A stretch of 28,063 nucleotides of DNA from assembly GCA_000467715.1 (NCBI GenBank), contig AJFK01000314.1, positions 1 to 28,063 on the forward strand, written 5' to 3'. A model generated the notes under the pieces. It was not told where the DNA came from and searched no databases. It saw nothing but the letters and a program-made list of their open reading frames with translations. The DNA is from Hysterium pulicare CBS 123377 (lineage: Eukaryota > Ascomycota > Dothideomycetes > Hysteriales > Hysteriaceae). The translations under genes and the position numbers were made by a program. Shown here one piece after another: positions 10,497 through 20,344 of this stretch; positions within the stretch are counted from its first letter, which is position 1, and the number at the start of each line of letters is the position of its first letter.

Positions 10497-11332
10497 TCAT
10501 CTATCACTTAGCTGCGCACATTGCTGTCCTCTTGAATGCACTGGCATGACAGACACCGACACCCCTGGCTCAGCGATGCGAGGCATACTTCGCCCCTTGT
10601 GAGGGTCGTAGAGATCGTCGTACCCTCTGTACGCTGTCTCCTCCTTCTCCAGCAGCGGATTCGCCCTTGAGTATTGCATACTCGGCTTGACCCGAATGCA
10701 CACCACTACATCCAGCACCAAGGCAGCTATAGTGCTGAGCCTGCTGCATGTCAGCAAAAGCCATTCATTCATCACTAAGCCTTTCTCTATCATCCACGCT
10801 AACAGCACGACTTACGTTCCGAATAGACTTGCAGCGAACAATAGTTTGTACAGCCTGCATATTTTGATGCCGTTACTGTTTCCCCACAATGCAGGTACAC
10901 AAGCGTCCAGAATGGTCTCGCTCATCGCATCCGCGAGCAACCCGAATCCAGCTACCCAAAGAGCACTAACGAGCAGGTTGATCGCACCGTTTACAAGTGC
11001 GGAGAGTCGATGGCACCAATGGAGAACGCTGGTGAAGGCCAGTGTGACAAGGGTGACAAGTGCAGCCCCATGAAGCTAAGTCAACGTGAGTATGAGACCA
11101 GAAGTGGTGTGTCTCGCGCTATTGTACGCAAAGAAGCTCTGATACCCAATAAACGGACACTTACGAAATAGAACATGCAAGGAAGGCGGTAGCCAGCGTG
11201 CTTGAGCTGGTAGACAAAGTAGAACATTTCTGCGCCGACAATTACTGAGGCCACCAACTGGCAAATTCGCACCGCAAAGAAGAACCCCTTGGGATAGGCC
11301 GTTGGCTGGCTCTTCAGTGATGGGTGAGCCAT
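10497..11332 (-). CDS. MARVEL-like four-helix membrane protein, 224 aa
   Basis: Exons 11165..11332, 10816..11075 and 10497..10743; introns of 89 and 72 nt with GTAAGT donors. The ATG at 11332 has purine at -3 and G at +4. Four hydrophobic helices are visible, about residues 18-40, 57-75, 81-105 and 136-160, followed by a hydrophilic C-terminal tail of roughly 60 residues (YRGYDDLYDPHKG and onward), the layout of fungal MARVEL proteins, which sit in plasma or vesicle membranes and take part in membrane organisation. The family call rests on topology and on the helix segment KICRLYKLLFAASLFG rather than a diagnostic motif. The second acceptor is CAGCAG, so exon 3 can begin at 10743 or 10740, adding or omitting one Arg. 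No function can be given beyond membrane location. Confidence 0.75.
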
Positions 11333-12203
11333 CGCGGGTAGATTCCTATGGTGGTTCAAGATGTCTGGAACAGTGGAATATCTCTGCTGCTATGTGGTAC
11401 GCCGTACCGTCGCAAGTTCTCCGCAATGTGTAAAAATCAAGGTAACTCAAAGAAAAAATAGAATGGCACTGGTCAACATCATCGACCCAAAGTCGCATCT
11501 GGATGACTGCGAAGGTAGTTATATTATATTTCAGCTGAGATCTGAATTGCGGCCCCACCAGCATAAAGGGTGCGAACTAGATTCGGGCAGGTAAGGGATT
11601 GGTGGATTGTGTAGATAACGAAGATAAGTTAGGCATACGGGCGGTGCTTTAACACGACCGATTTCATTCCTCTGATCATGGCTAGATTAAACGAAAATAC
11701 TGGCGCGTTCCTCTATCAGGGTTCAGCCCTTTGCTAAGTATAGCGTGTCATTTCGTACTTCAAGCTTGGCGACGTTGACGTTTGCGGTGCTTGGTTGGCG
11801 ATTCGTTTCCTCCCTTTTGCTTTAGCGAATGGCTTTCTGCCAAGTTCTCCTGTGCCGGGCTGTGTCAGCATCACGGCCTTCAAGTCATTGGCCAGACCAA
11901 CCTCAGCTTTCCTCGGTATACTTTTTTTACTCTCTACGTGTTGATGCCTCTTGAGATGTGTGGAGGCTTCGTCTTCAAGTATAACGGATTGGCAGCTTCG
12001 AATGATGACCCGACAGGAAACTGCTGGTCACCGGGCGGAGCTGCGCCAGGCTGAACCGAGACACGAGAGAGCTACGACCTCACAAGCCGTTGCCCGGATA
12101 ATAAGTATAAGGTAGATGCTAATGGATCGATGTTGTGTCTCGACAGTCCTCATTTTCCTTGTCTTTACCTCGCTATCGACTTCTTATGCAAGATACCTAC
12201 ATC
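11333..12203. other. Divergent intergenic region, MARVEL gene and astacin gene
   Basis: Both flanking genes start here and run outward, so this is a shared promoter region of about 870 bases. Frames inside it (for example 11782-12054) have no coding character that I trust. A TATA-like sequence lies near the astacin gene. Confidence 0.55.
12106..12111 (+). promoter_or_regulatory. TATA-like element of the astacin gene
   Basis: TATAAG sits about 98 bases before the ATG at 12204. This is suitable spacing for a fungal core promoter, but the match is only moderate. Confidence 0.3.
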
Positions 12204-13683
12204 ATGTTCTCTCACGCTATTCTTATTTCAATACTTCCTCTCCTTGCATGCTCCTCAATCATCCCGACAAATGCAACCAATGCTACAGACCCTACCATCT
12301 ACAATCCCCTACTCAATACGACTACTGTCAGCATACTGCTATCACCCGGCGCACTAGCTCTAAATAGCTCATCCAACGATAATTACACCATAGCACCTGT
12401 AACTCAACGTATCTCATACTATGTAGAGGATGGGATTGCCATCATTGATGGAGATGTTATCTTCGGCACCGAGACTGAGCTGCTATCATATACTACAGGA
12501 CATCGCCGCCGCTCGACCGAAAGCGAATCGCATTTTTCCAACACGCTTAGCAAACGATCCATTTCCATCTTCCCATATGCCACAAACAGATGGGCTGGAG
12601 GTGTTATCAACTACAAATGGGACTCGCAGACCTCCAAAGATGAACGGCTTGCTGACTGGACTGAGGGCATGAAGCGTTGGACTGATCGGCTTCCCTTCCT
12701 AAAGTTCGTCGAAGTGAGCGCACCTGACGCAACCCTAATGTCTGGGGTGGTGACAATCCGAACTGCACACAATACTGGCAGCTGCACGAGTCCGGTTGGC
12801 ATGAGCACTAGTGTTGCCTCGAACTTCATCAAGCTCGATGACTGTGGGCCTGGAGGGTATGCTCATGAGATTGGTCACAGTGAGTATCCCCTTTCCGCTT
12901 ACTAAAACTCCTGTGCTGATGTCGACGTTAGCGCTCGGCCTCATCCATGAACAGCAGCGTCCCGATCGCGACGCATACATGACTCTTCACTGCGAGAACG
13001 TCGCCAACGACGAAAATGGCGTAGCACCTGTCTGTGGTTCTAACTGCCAGGGGCTCGGCTGCAACTTCCGCATGAACTCAGTGACCGAGTCTGACTGGGC
13101 TGGCGCATACGATGTCCTATCCATCATGCACTACAGCATGTATGAGTTCTCCAAGAACGGTTTGCCAACCTTACAGCCGTTGCCAGGAGTACCTTCGCCA
13201 CAACCCCACAACCTACCGACAGTCACGGATGCCAGAAGGGTGTGTGACATCTACTGGGAAGACTGCCGTGGGGTCTGTGGTGATGGTATTTTGAGCCCGA
13301 ATAACGCAGAAGAGTGCGATGACGGGAACAACATCGATGGCGACGGCTGCTCCGCCAACTGTAAGATTGAACATCCGACATGCCCCCTTCAAACATGCGA
13401 TCCCACACCTGGCCTTAACTTCTGCGACATCACCACTTCATGCATCTCTCTTGACGGTGCTTCAAGTGCGGGGCTAGGCCAGTATCTCTGCGCTTGCAGG
13501 CATGGATTCAGAGCTGATGGCGTGGCTCCTACGGATACAAGTGTGCAGGTCAGGCTACCATGGGCGAGCCAGGAGGGTAGAGTCTTTGTGAAGCCGGGAG
13601 TGGCTTGTAATCAGCTATGCGACCAGTGGCAGTTGGGAAGCGACGGGTGTGCGGAAGTCACAGAGGAGACGATGTGTTACTGA
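12204..13683 (+). CDS. Secreted astacin-family (M12A) zinc metalloprotease with DUF4215 module, 475 aa
   Basis: Exons 12204..12879 and 12932..13683; the 52-nt intron splits the active-site codon stretch and its removal joins HEIGH to TLGLIHE. The ATG at 12204 has A at -3 and opens a signal peptide (MFSHAILISILPLLAC). The propeptide contains IIDGDVIFG, like the Gly-Asp zinc-blocking motif of astacins, and a Kex2-type Lys117-Arg118 cut site. The catalytic domain has HEIGHTLGLIHEQQRPDRD (zinc ligands H221, H225, H231; catalytic E222) and the Met-turn SIMHYSMYEF (M291, Y293 as fifth ligand). The tail starts with a DUF4215/Myxo-type module at about 341-370 (CGDGI, EECDDGNNIDGDGC) and continues with Cys-rich EGF-like sequence. 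It is predicted to be an extracellular endopeptidase. The full catalytic set is present. Its substrate and role are unknown. Confidence 0.95.
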
Positions 13684-14081
13684 TAGGTTTGTTAAAGTTC
13701 GGAGCGTGAAGATTTGAAGTGACGGAGTAATAGTTGCGCGCGTGCATTGCTGGCGTTGTGTTTTTAACGTTTTCCCTCGTTTAATAGACCATGTGCATTT
13801 GGTTCGTTCTTTCCTCCCATGTGCGGCCAGTTTTAGAGTATCTGATTCATGCATTCCTTCAACACCGGTGCAGTGATAGAAATTTCCCAGAATCTCCGTT
13901 CTTTTGGTTGCAGACTGTTGGCTTTCACCGCTTGTTTGCATTTCGGTCACTCAATGTTGATCCGCTTGCCTTTCCTATGATAGTCGATACTCAATTAATG
14001 CCATCTTTCTCATATCACAACCGCTCTACACCGTAATTTTCCTCCATCTTCTGGCCCTGCGCAAGAGAACTTGCAATCAAT
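13684..14081. other. Short intergenic region
   Basis: This is the 3' flank of the protease gene and promoter of the next plus-strand gene. I see no RNA gene, repeat or clear TATA box. Confidence 0.5.
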
Positions 14082-15008
14082 ATGGACAACGTCAATGGAT
14101 CTGATTACGAGCATACCTCTATTCCAGCTCAAGTCCCGTCACTGGACGACTCACATCTGCCTGAGGAATACGCCAACCTCACGGAGGAGGAAAGAGAGGA
14201 AAGGCTAAAAACCGCCCTCCTCGACTTTGCATCGATTCTCAAAGACTGCGAGATCCACCTCCGCGACCGTCAAGCCTTAATGCTGGGAATGGCGGAGAGA
14301 GCGGCCATCATCCTCTCCACATACCCGAGTCTGTCTGAAGAGCAACTTGAGCCTTTCCACGAGAGACTCTCGCTTTTCAATGAAGAGCTCTTCCAATACG
14401 ATCAGCAGCCGTGGGATCAAAGCTCGGCCATGCGGATTGTCGCCAGGCATATCTTGGAGAATAGAGCAACGGAGGTAGATGAAGAGTTGATGACGATATG
14501 GATCAGCCTGAAAAAACAGAAAGTCGAGTACAAGATGGCTGTGATGGACGCCAGGAGGATTCTAGCGAGGGCAATTAAAGCTCATGAAGAGTCATCGGTG
14601 AGACTTCCGTCCACGAATCGACTTACGATACCCAGCAGCTGATTTCTCTAGACGTTGAAGTATTCCATTCGAAACTTCTTTTCGGGCTTCTACAACATGC
14701 TTATCCGGGTTTTGGGACTCCTCTTCATCGCGCTCGGAATTCTCATCGTAGCCGCACTCATCTGGCCAGTCGCGACACCTGCTCCCATTATCTCCTTCTT
14801 GAATACGCCGTTCGAGAGTCCAAACCTCTGGTATACGCTATCATTCACCCTTGAACATGTTCTGGATATCTGTATCAACCCGGGTCTTGTCAATTTTCTA
14901 GCATTTATCTGGCGTGGAGGAGGCGATATGGATATGGGGTTTCAAGATTGGGAATTCCATTCGACTTCTGTCGCAGGTCTGGGCGCATTGAGGAGATACT
15001 GGGTATGA
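14082..15008 (+). CDS. Unrecognised protein with coiled-coil N-half and membrane helix, 290 aa
   Basis: Exon 1 is 14082..14597 and exon 2 is 14652..15008. The 54-nt phase-0 intron has a GTGAGA donor, CTGAT branch and CTAG acceptor. Reading without the splice would stop at 14642 and leave the membrane part without a start codon, so the two frames belong together. Residues 1-172 are acidic and helical, Glu/Leu-rich (NLTEEEREERLKTALLDF; LKKQKVEYKMAVMDARRIL) and likely coiled coil. Residues about 188-210 (MLIRVLGLLFIALGILIVAAL) form a strong transmembrane helix; a weaker hydrophobic segment follows near 235-260. No catalytic motif is seen. It may be a tail-region-anchored membrane protein of fungi with no assigned role. 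The exact 3' end could hide another intron. Confidence 0.7.
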
Positions 15009-15572
15009 AAGAGGTGTATCAGTCTCAATTCTAGTGGAATGGATTCGAGAATATAGAAGACTTACTTGAATGACACTGCGCTTAGTGGCTTCGGCCGTGC
15101 TTGTCTAAACGATGGCATTCATCTTGAACAGATAGTACAGCATTGATGATCTTGCGAGTAGTGTCGTACTACTTTTGTAGAACACTTTGGGCGCATTGGT
15201 GAATCGAAGACAAGCCAACCCCGCCATCAGGTTGACATGTCTCATATTCAAGAATGCTTGTCTTAGCGAAAAGTTTCGATACGGCTGTTTGGGAAATGAG
15301 GGAGGGCAGGGGTTTAATGGCTTAGGTGGACTAAGAGGTTGTTTTCAGGTTGAATATTTAGAATGTGAAAGAGAAGAATGTTTACTTTCTAAGATAGTTA
15401 AGTCGTTGTCGAGGTTATGAAAGAGAGGGAAAGCATGCAAGACGAATTGAGATATGCAGTCGCAGTATTAGTCTTCAATATGTATGATTAGATTAAATGG
15501 CTGGCGACAATCTTCCAACCACAAAAGCCGCTGTTCAATCGTATATTCAAATCCACCTCTTTCCAAACCCGC
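15009..15572. other. Convergent intergenic region
   Basis: Lies between the 3' ends of the coiled-coil protein gene (plus) and the thioesterase gene (minus). Frames such as 15187-15420 have no recognisable content. No repeat seen. Confidence 0.5.
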
Positions 15573-16187
15573 TCACATCTTCGCACCCAGCTTAACCCAC
15601 AACCCCTCCGCCGTAGCCAACTCCTTCCCACTCCCATCTTTCGCCACACCCCTAAGCTTCATCGTCCGTCCATTATCCTCCAGCATCTTCGTCTCAACCC
15701 CAATAACCCCGGGACAGGACACAGGTCTCAAAAACCTTAGATTAAGCCAACTCGTCACGAAATACCCCTTCAACAACTCCTGCGTATTCTTCCCATCTAG
15801 AGTATCCCAGTTCAAAGGCCTATCCCGCCATGCACTTGTCCTCTGCATCTGGTTCGCGAACATGGCCCACCCGAGACTCTCGTCCATGATGGCGGCAAGC
15901 GCCCCGCCGTGGATGATGCTCGGAAAGCCTGTGAGGCCGGGGCCAAAGGCGAAGAGGGAGACGGCTTCCGTGACGGGGTCGGCTGGATTTAGAGGCTTTT
16001 TGAAGAGTTCGAGCGTGTGTCGCATGCCGTCGTTGGACCACATGGTCTTTTGGCAGAAGACGTCGGAGGATTCACTTGAGCCGGTTCGGTGGCGTTCTTG
16101 AGCTGTCCAGTCTGGAGAGTCTAAGAGAGGGACTGCCCATGTGAGGGGTGCGAAGATGTCGCGGTATTCTGGCCTTCGTGGGGTCAT
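15573..16187 (-). CDS. PaaI-type hotdog thioesterase, 204 aa
   Basis: A single exon with ATG at 16187 and TGA at 15573-15575. The 4HBT hotdog domain (PF03061) covers about residues 75-200. Its core reads GFPSIIHGGALAAIMDESLG, matching the family's HGG-x-A-x4-DE-x2-G signature (H93, G94, G95, D102, E103), followed by the beta-strand segments VTSWLNLRFLRPV and KLRGVAKDGSGKELATAEGLW. Such enzymes hydrolyse acyl-CoA thioesters; the acyl group cannot be read from sequence. An upstream ORF ends on top of the start codon, so translation may be controlled. It diverges from the BRCT gene. The hotdog call is sure; the substrate is not known. Confidence 0.9.
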   Translation of the reverse strand: MTPRRPEYRDIFAPLTWAVPLLDSPDWTAQERHRTGSSESSDVFCQKTMWSNDGMRHTLELFKKPLNPADPVTEAVSLFAFGPGLTGFPSIIHGGALAAIMDESLGWAMFANQMQRTSAWRDRPLNWDTLDGKNTQELLKGYFVTSWLNLRFLRPVSCPGVIGVETKMLEDNGRTMKLRGVAKDGSGKELATAEGLWVKLGAKM

Positions 16188-16231
16188 CGTGGTGGAATTT
16201 GGACTGATGGAGGATCAGAACTCTGCGACAT
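16184..16231 (-). promoter_or_regulatory. Upstream ORF overlapping the thioesterase start codon
   Basis: ATG at 16231-16229 has A at -3 and opens 15 codons (MSQSSDPPSVQIPPR). Its TGA, 16186-16184, overlaps the main ATG 16187-16185 as ATGA. Ribosomes that translate it would finish exactly at the thioesterase start, allowing reinitiation. An alternative is that it encodes the true N-terminus and a frameshift separates the two. Confidence 0.5.
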
Positions 16232-16886
16232 GGTGAAAATAGAGCGGCCAGGGTGTTTTATATCTGCCGGCCATTGGTGTGATCGATTGAGGGGCGGGTA
16301 AGGCCGACTGAACGGCGATAATGAAGATGAATGTCAGACCTATGTCGATTTAGGACGTTGTTCCGATAGCTCCACGCATGTAATCTCGCGATTGGCAGTT
16401 GGGAAGCAACCAGTTACGGACCACTGACATGGAACTGTAGCTTGAACATTCACACAAGTACAGCTGAGAGGAGTCAATTGCAGTTGAGGTGCTCTTTGTG
16501 AAGGTCCCTGAGGTTAGCGGAGCCGAATAGGCCGGGTATTACCCGCATACAAATTAGGGGCAAGATCTGCGTCATCGTTGAGAGGGCTGGAGGTACATGT
16601 CTATCTCACATTGACATCCGAAAAAGATGACACGAAAGGATGAGGGCGTCCGCCTGGTGAAGGCGAAACCCCCTTTGGAGCCTGGTGATCCCAGCGCGCA
16701 GTCACGAGCCGACGTGTTGCCTAGATTTTAGGCCGTGAAATCAGGCTGCAACGGAGGATTTGCTGACATGACGGCGCGTCTCAACTGCAATACAAATTCA
16801 ACGTCAGCTCGTCGCAACCTCAACACCTACAACCATTCTCCATCTCCTCTTGATTCCCTTCGTGTACAAAGCCTCGGTCACTAACA
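16232..16886. promoter_or_regulatory. Bidirectional promoter region, thioesterase and BRCT gene
   Basis: About 650 bases between two outward-facing genes. On the minus strand a TATA element (GATATAAA, complement of 16257-16264) lies about 75 bases before the thioesterase ATG. On the plus side, the stretch 16800-16886 is CAACCTCAACACC-type leader sequence without a clear TATA box. No coding frame is supported. Confidence 0.5.
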
Positions 16887-17980
16887 ATGCCTCCAAAAGC
16901 CAAGATTCAACCCGTATCCATTGCGGTCAAGCCCAATGCGCTCAAGGGCAAGAGCGTCATCGTCACGGGTGAAGTTGAGGGTCAAACTCGTGCGTCCGCC
17001 AATGCCATTCTAGAGAAGGCAGGCGCAAAGATTGAGAAGAGCTTGAACAAGAAGGTTGAGCTTGTGATTCTGGGTGCCGAACCGGGTCCACAGAAGCTGG
17101 AAAAGATCGAGACTCTTGGGCTTGAGACGAAGGATTGGGAGGAGCTGATTGAGGAGATCAAAGCAGAGGGCGGCGATGCAGATGCGGGCGATGACGATGA
17201 GGATGATATGGAGGAGGATGAGCAGGAAGACGAGGAGCCCGAGGAAGAGGAAGAGGTGAGCTGGCAATACTTTGCCATACTCAGTGGCTCCCCTTGCCAA
17301 TCAATTCCTCAAGCAAGTACTAATGCCGTATACAGAAGCCTAAGCCTAAGAAGGGCAAAGCCAAGGCAGCTCCCAAGTCAAAGCCCGCCAGCAAACCAAC
17401 CCCGAATGTACCGGATTCTTCTTCAATTTCGGGGAAGACGGTTCTCATCACTGGTACCATTCCCGGCGAAGATCGCAAGAGCGCTGAGGCGATTGTCGAG
17501 AAAGCGGGTGCTTCGGTCGCGAAGACTCTCAACAAATCTGTTGAGCTTGTCATTCTGGGCACCAAACCTGGTCCGGACAAGCTGAAAAAGATCGACGACC
17601 TTGAAATTGAGACGATGAAGTGGGCTGACCTTGCTAACGAGTTGGGCTTGGAAGTTTCCGAAGAGAAGCCTGTTGCGAATGTTGAGACTACAGAGCCTCC
17701 ATCTTCCATCTCTGGCAAAACCGTCCTCGTCACTGGCACGGTTGAGGGTCACACTAGACAGACCGCTCAGAAACTCCTTGAGTCTGCTGGTGCAGCAATG
17801 GCCAAAAGTCTCAACAAGTCCGTTGAACTTGTTGTCCTCGGAACCAACCCGGGCCCAGACAAGCTGAACAAGATTGCCGAGCTCGGCCTCGAGACGGTGA
17901 CCTTTGCGGACCTGGCGGAGAAGCTGGGCTTGTCAGCGGAGGCGAGTGAGCCTCCCAAGAAGAAGGCGAAGAAGGGATGA
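16887..17980 (+). CDS. Protein with three tandem BRCT-like domains, 337 aa
   Basis: Exon 1 is 16887..17255 and exon 2 17336..17980. The 80-nt phase-0 intron has a GTGAGC donor, CTAAT branch and ACAG acceptor. Three BRCT-like repeats are visible, about residues 19-90, 155-228 and 249-322, each with GK-[ST]-V-[IL]-[IV]-TG, a central AGA, the shared core LNK-x-VELV and PGP-x-KL. Repeats 2 and 3 agree at about 47 of 74 positions. Between repeats 1 and 2 lie a strongly acidic tract (about 93-123) and a Lys/Pro/Ala-rich tract (124-145); the end KKKAKKG looks like a nuclear signal. BRCT domains bind phosphopeptides or DNA ends and this form resembles those of DNA ligase and RFC1, so a nuclear chromatin or DNA-repair role is inferred. 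No enzyme domain is present and no named orthologue is recognised. Confidence 0.9.
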
Positions 17981-18425
17981 TCAAGCTGCTCAATTACCGA
18001 TGAAGGCGTTGTTGTTGGCAGGCTGGTCTGCGACCACGACACATACACGGTCACGATTTCAGGTTAACGAAAATGGCGTTTCGAAGTATTCGAATTATCA
18101 TGCAGGTGGGATTTAAACCATGGCCGTATCGGCAAAATGACATGAATCTTCTTCTAAAGCATCTACGACTGGAAACCGTATTGTGGTGCATGTGCAACTG
18201 TGAAGGTGAATGACTTACGGTGAATCATAGCAAAGTTTCTTGGCTCATTGGCGTGGCCTCTACTTCTTCTACCCTCAACTTTTCGCTAAAAAAAAATCTA
18301 TCCTACACCTCACCGAAACGTCCGTCGGCGGTGTCTATCTGGCATCGCTGGCCACAATCGTTCATCTACTGCTTCATTCAAGCCATTACTATCTTCAAGG
18401 TCTCCTTTGCACACGTCTTATCAAC
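17981..18425. other. Intergenic region before the membrane-protein gene
   Basis: The frame of the following gene is open upstream to about 18240, but that part (including a Lys run from an A9 tract) is not conserved-looking and the first well-placed ATG is 18426. Otherwise nothing is seen. Confidence 0.5.
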
Positions 18426-19713
18426 ATGGCAACAAATGGAAGTATACCAAAGCCCGACAAAGTTATAGAGGGGCCCGACGCAGGTCTCCCCGAAGCTGTG
18501 CTCAGAGTATGCATTATGGCCCATGGTATTTTCGACGGACTCCTCCTCTGGGCTGTGTTCACCGCTATCGGGCAGACCAGACGCTGCAAAAATGTGTCGA
18601 AGAGTCTCTATCTCATCATGCTTTGGGTTGCTCTAGCTGCGGACATCTTGATGGCAGTGCTTGCGTTCCTTATTGAAGAGGGTTTCGCGACAGCCGGGTA
18701 CTATTTGTGTTCTTCCAGACATATTCGACAGCTGCTGATACTCTTTTTGCATAGGGTTCCGATCATGGTCATGTCTGCGGTCGTTTGGAGTATCGTGGTC
18801 CAACTCCTGCTTCAGATCATAATCAATCGTATTGCAGTAATCGACACAGCTAGACAGAGAATTATCAAGATCAAGTGGACAACGGCAGCGGTTGTCACTG
18901 TCCTCAATATCTCGGTCTTTATAATTTGGGTACCCTCACATGCATATGGGCAAGATCCAAACCAAACGTAAGGACCTCCTCCACTCGCATCTTCGATCTA
19001 CTCACTGTGAATCAAGTTTCCATGCGATGAATCGGATCTGGGATCGCCTTGAGAAGACCATTCTTCTAGTCATTGATGGGGCCCTGAATGGGTACTTTAT
19101 TTACGTTGTCAGATGCCGTCTTGTGAACCACCACGGCTTAGCAAAATACAGGCCACTCTGGATTCGCAATGCGTGGCTGACTGCTTGTTCGGTCTCTGTA
19201 GACGTAAGTTGTTGCATGATCTCTCACTAGTGTTGTTCCTCGCGATTAATCCGCTGACCTTCCATTGTCCAGTTAGGAATCATCTTACTGCTCTCCGTAA
19301 AATACGAACAGGTTTATACCCAGTTTCAACCTATCGCATACTTGCTCAAAATCATGATCGAGATGAACATGGCAAAACTCATCGCCAAGATCGCTAAGAC
19401 ACCAACTACAATCAAGATCAATCAACCACGTTCACATCAACGTCTACCGCCATCCACGTCCAACATATTCAACCGAGAATTGTTCCCATCTAAAAACGGT
19501 CAACTGACGACCTCTGCATCCGACGGATTCGACCGAGAGAACTTCGCTCCTAATGACGTTCAACTGACGACAATCACGGCCGGCGATTATAATCAACCAG
19601 TGGAAGAGGACAAGCCGAGTAGTCAACAGGGCATCCTTGCGACCACAGAGATCTCAATCTCCAACCCTGAGGCCTACACCCGGGAACTATGTGAACGTAG
19701 GTTCGGCTTCTAG
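18426..19713 (+). CDS. Polytopic integral membrane protein of filamentous fungi, 389 aa
   Basis: Exons 18426..18967, 19017..19203 and 19273..19713; introns of 49 and 69 nt. The ATG at 18426 has A at -3. Hydrophobic helices lie at about residues 25-48, 60-84, 108-137, 150-168, 190-210, 227-250 and possibly 256-272, so six or seven spans. The segments NRIWDRLEKTILLVIDGALN and KIMIEMNMAKLIAKI resemble conserved blocks of an uncharacterised fungal membrane family. The hydrophilic C-terminal tail (about 275-389) holds two imperfect 20-residue repeats. A 57-nt in-frame stretch (18698..18754) has intron-like ends, so a 370-aa form is possible. An A at -3 and the strong helix at residue 25 support the chosen start; an upstream in-frame start is less likely. 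Function is unknown; a receptor- or transporter-like role would be speculation. Confidence 0.8.
19461..19580 (+). repeat. Two-copy 60-bp tandem repeat inside the membrane-protein gene
   Basis: Two adjoining 60-base units (19461-19520 and 19521-19580) share ATTC-ACCGAGA near the start and CAACTGACGAC near the end. At protein level FNRELFPSKNGQLTT is followed by FDRENFAPNDVQLTT. The period is a multiple of three, so the frame is kept. It points to an internal duplication of a cytosolic or luminal tail segment. Confidence 0.75.
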
Positions 19714-20344
19714 TACTATGACTCAGTGGCAGTCTTGGGGAAAGTCTTCTACCGTTCAAAAACAATAGCTAGCTAACACTTTGTAGGGTCTCGTACATAG
19801 ATCAATAACCTCATAGACTTTTACAAACGTCGGACTTTCTGGAAACTAGAGTAATCGATACTGAGAAGCACGCAACGAACTTGGCAACCCTGCATTTCTA
19901 CTGTTGTCAATTGGTACATTCTTCTATGTCTCATCTTGATGCCGGTATTGGTATGACTTGGGACTTGGTTAGAAAAAATGGGTGTGTTCAGGTATGTTGG
20001 AGCCCTCTGCCCGATACAACAACCACAGAGCTGACCATACAGGCGCTTGGGACTTGATTAATATCTTGCCTGACGACTGAGATGATGGTGCATGCAACAA
20101 AATATACTTATCTTGATTGGGCGAACCATCTGGCTGATAGTTTATGAGCTTCATAGACTGCATACACTTGGCTAGACTTTTCTTATACACCGGCGTTCCT
20201 TTTGCCAATAGGGCATTCTAATTCTTTCCTAATAATAATTTGAGATTCCGTACTCTCGCTTCCACACTGTGTCACCCGTGTTTCCAAGTTTAGAATCAGA
20301 ACCACAAGAGCGTTTCTTTATTACCCTACTCAATGTAACTCTTC
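19714..20344. other. Convergent intergenic region
   Basis: It separates the 3' ends of the membrane-protein gene (plus) and the nuclease gene (minus). A 79-codon minus frame at 19969-20208 has no recognisable features. No repeat or RNA gene seen. Confidence 0.5.

Noticed and set aside
12130-12203. Earlier starts for the astacin gene (12135 GTG, 12186 ATG)
   Set aside because: GTG is not a normal fungal start; 12186 has a poor context and would put six polar residues before the signal peptide that begins cleanly at 12204.
16982-17739. Minus-strand frames of 98-139 codons opposite the BRCT gene
   Set aside because: They are complements of the acidic tract and repeats (poly-Ser and Leu-rich shadows); the plus strand carries the conserved domains.
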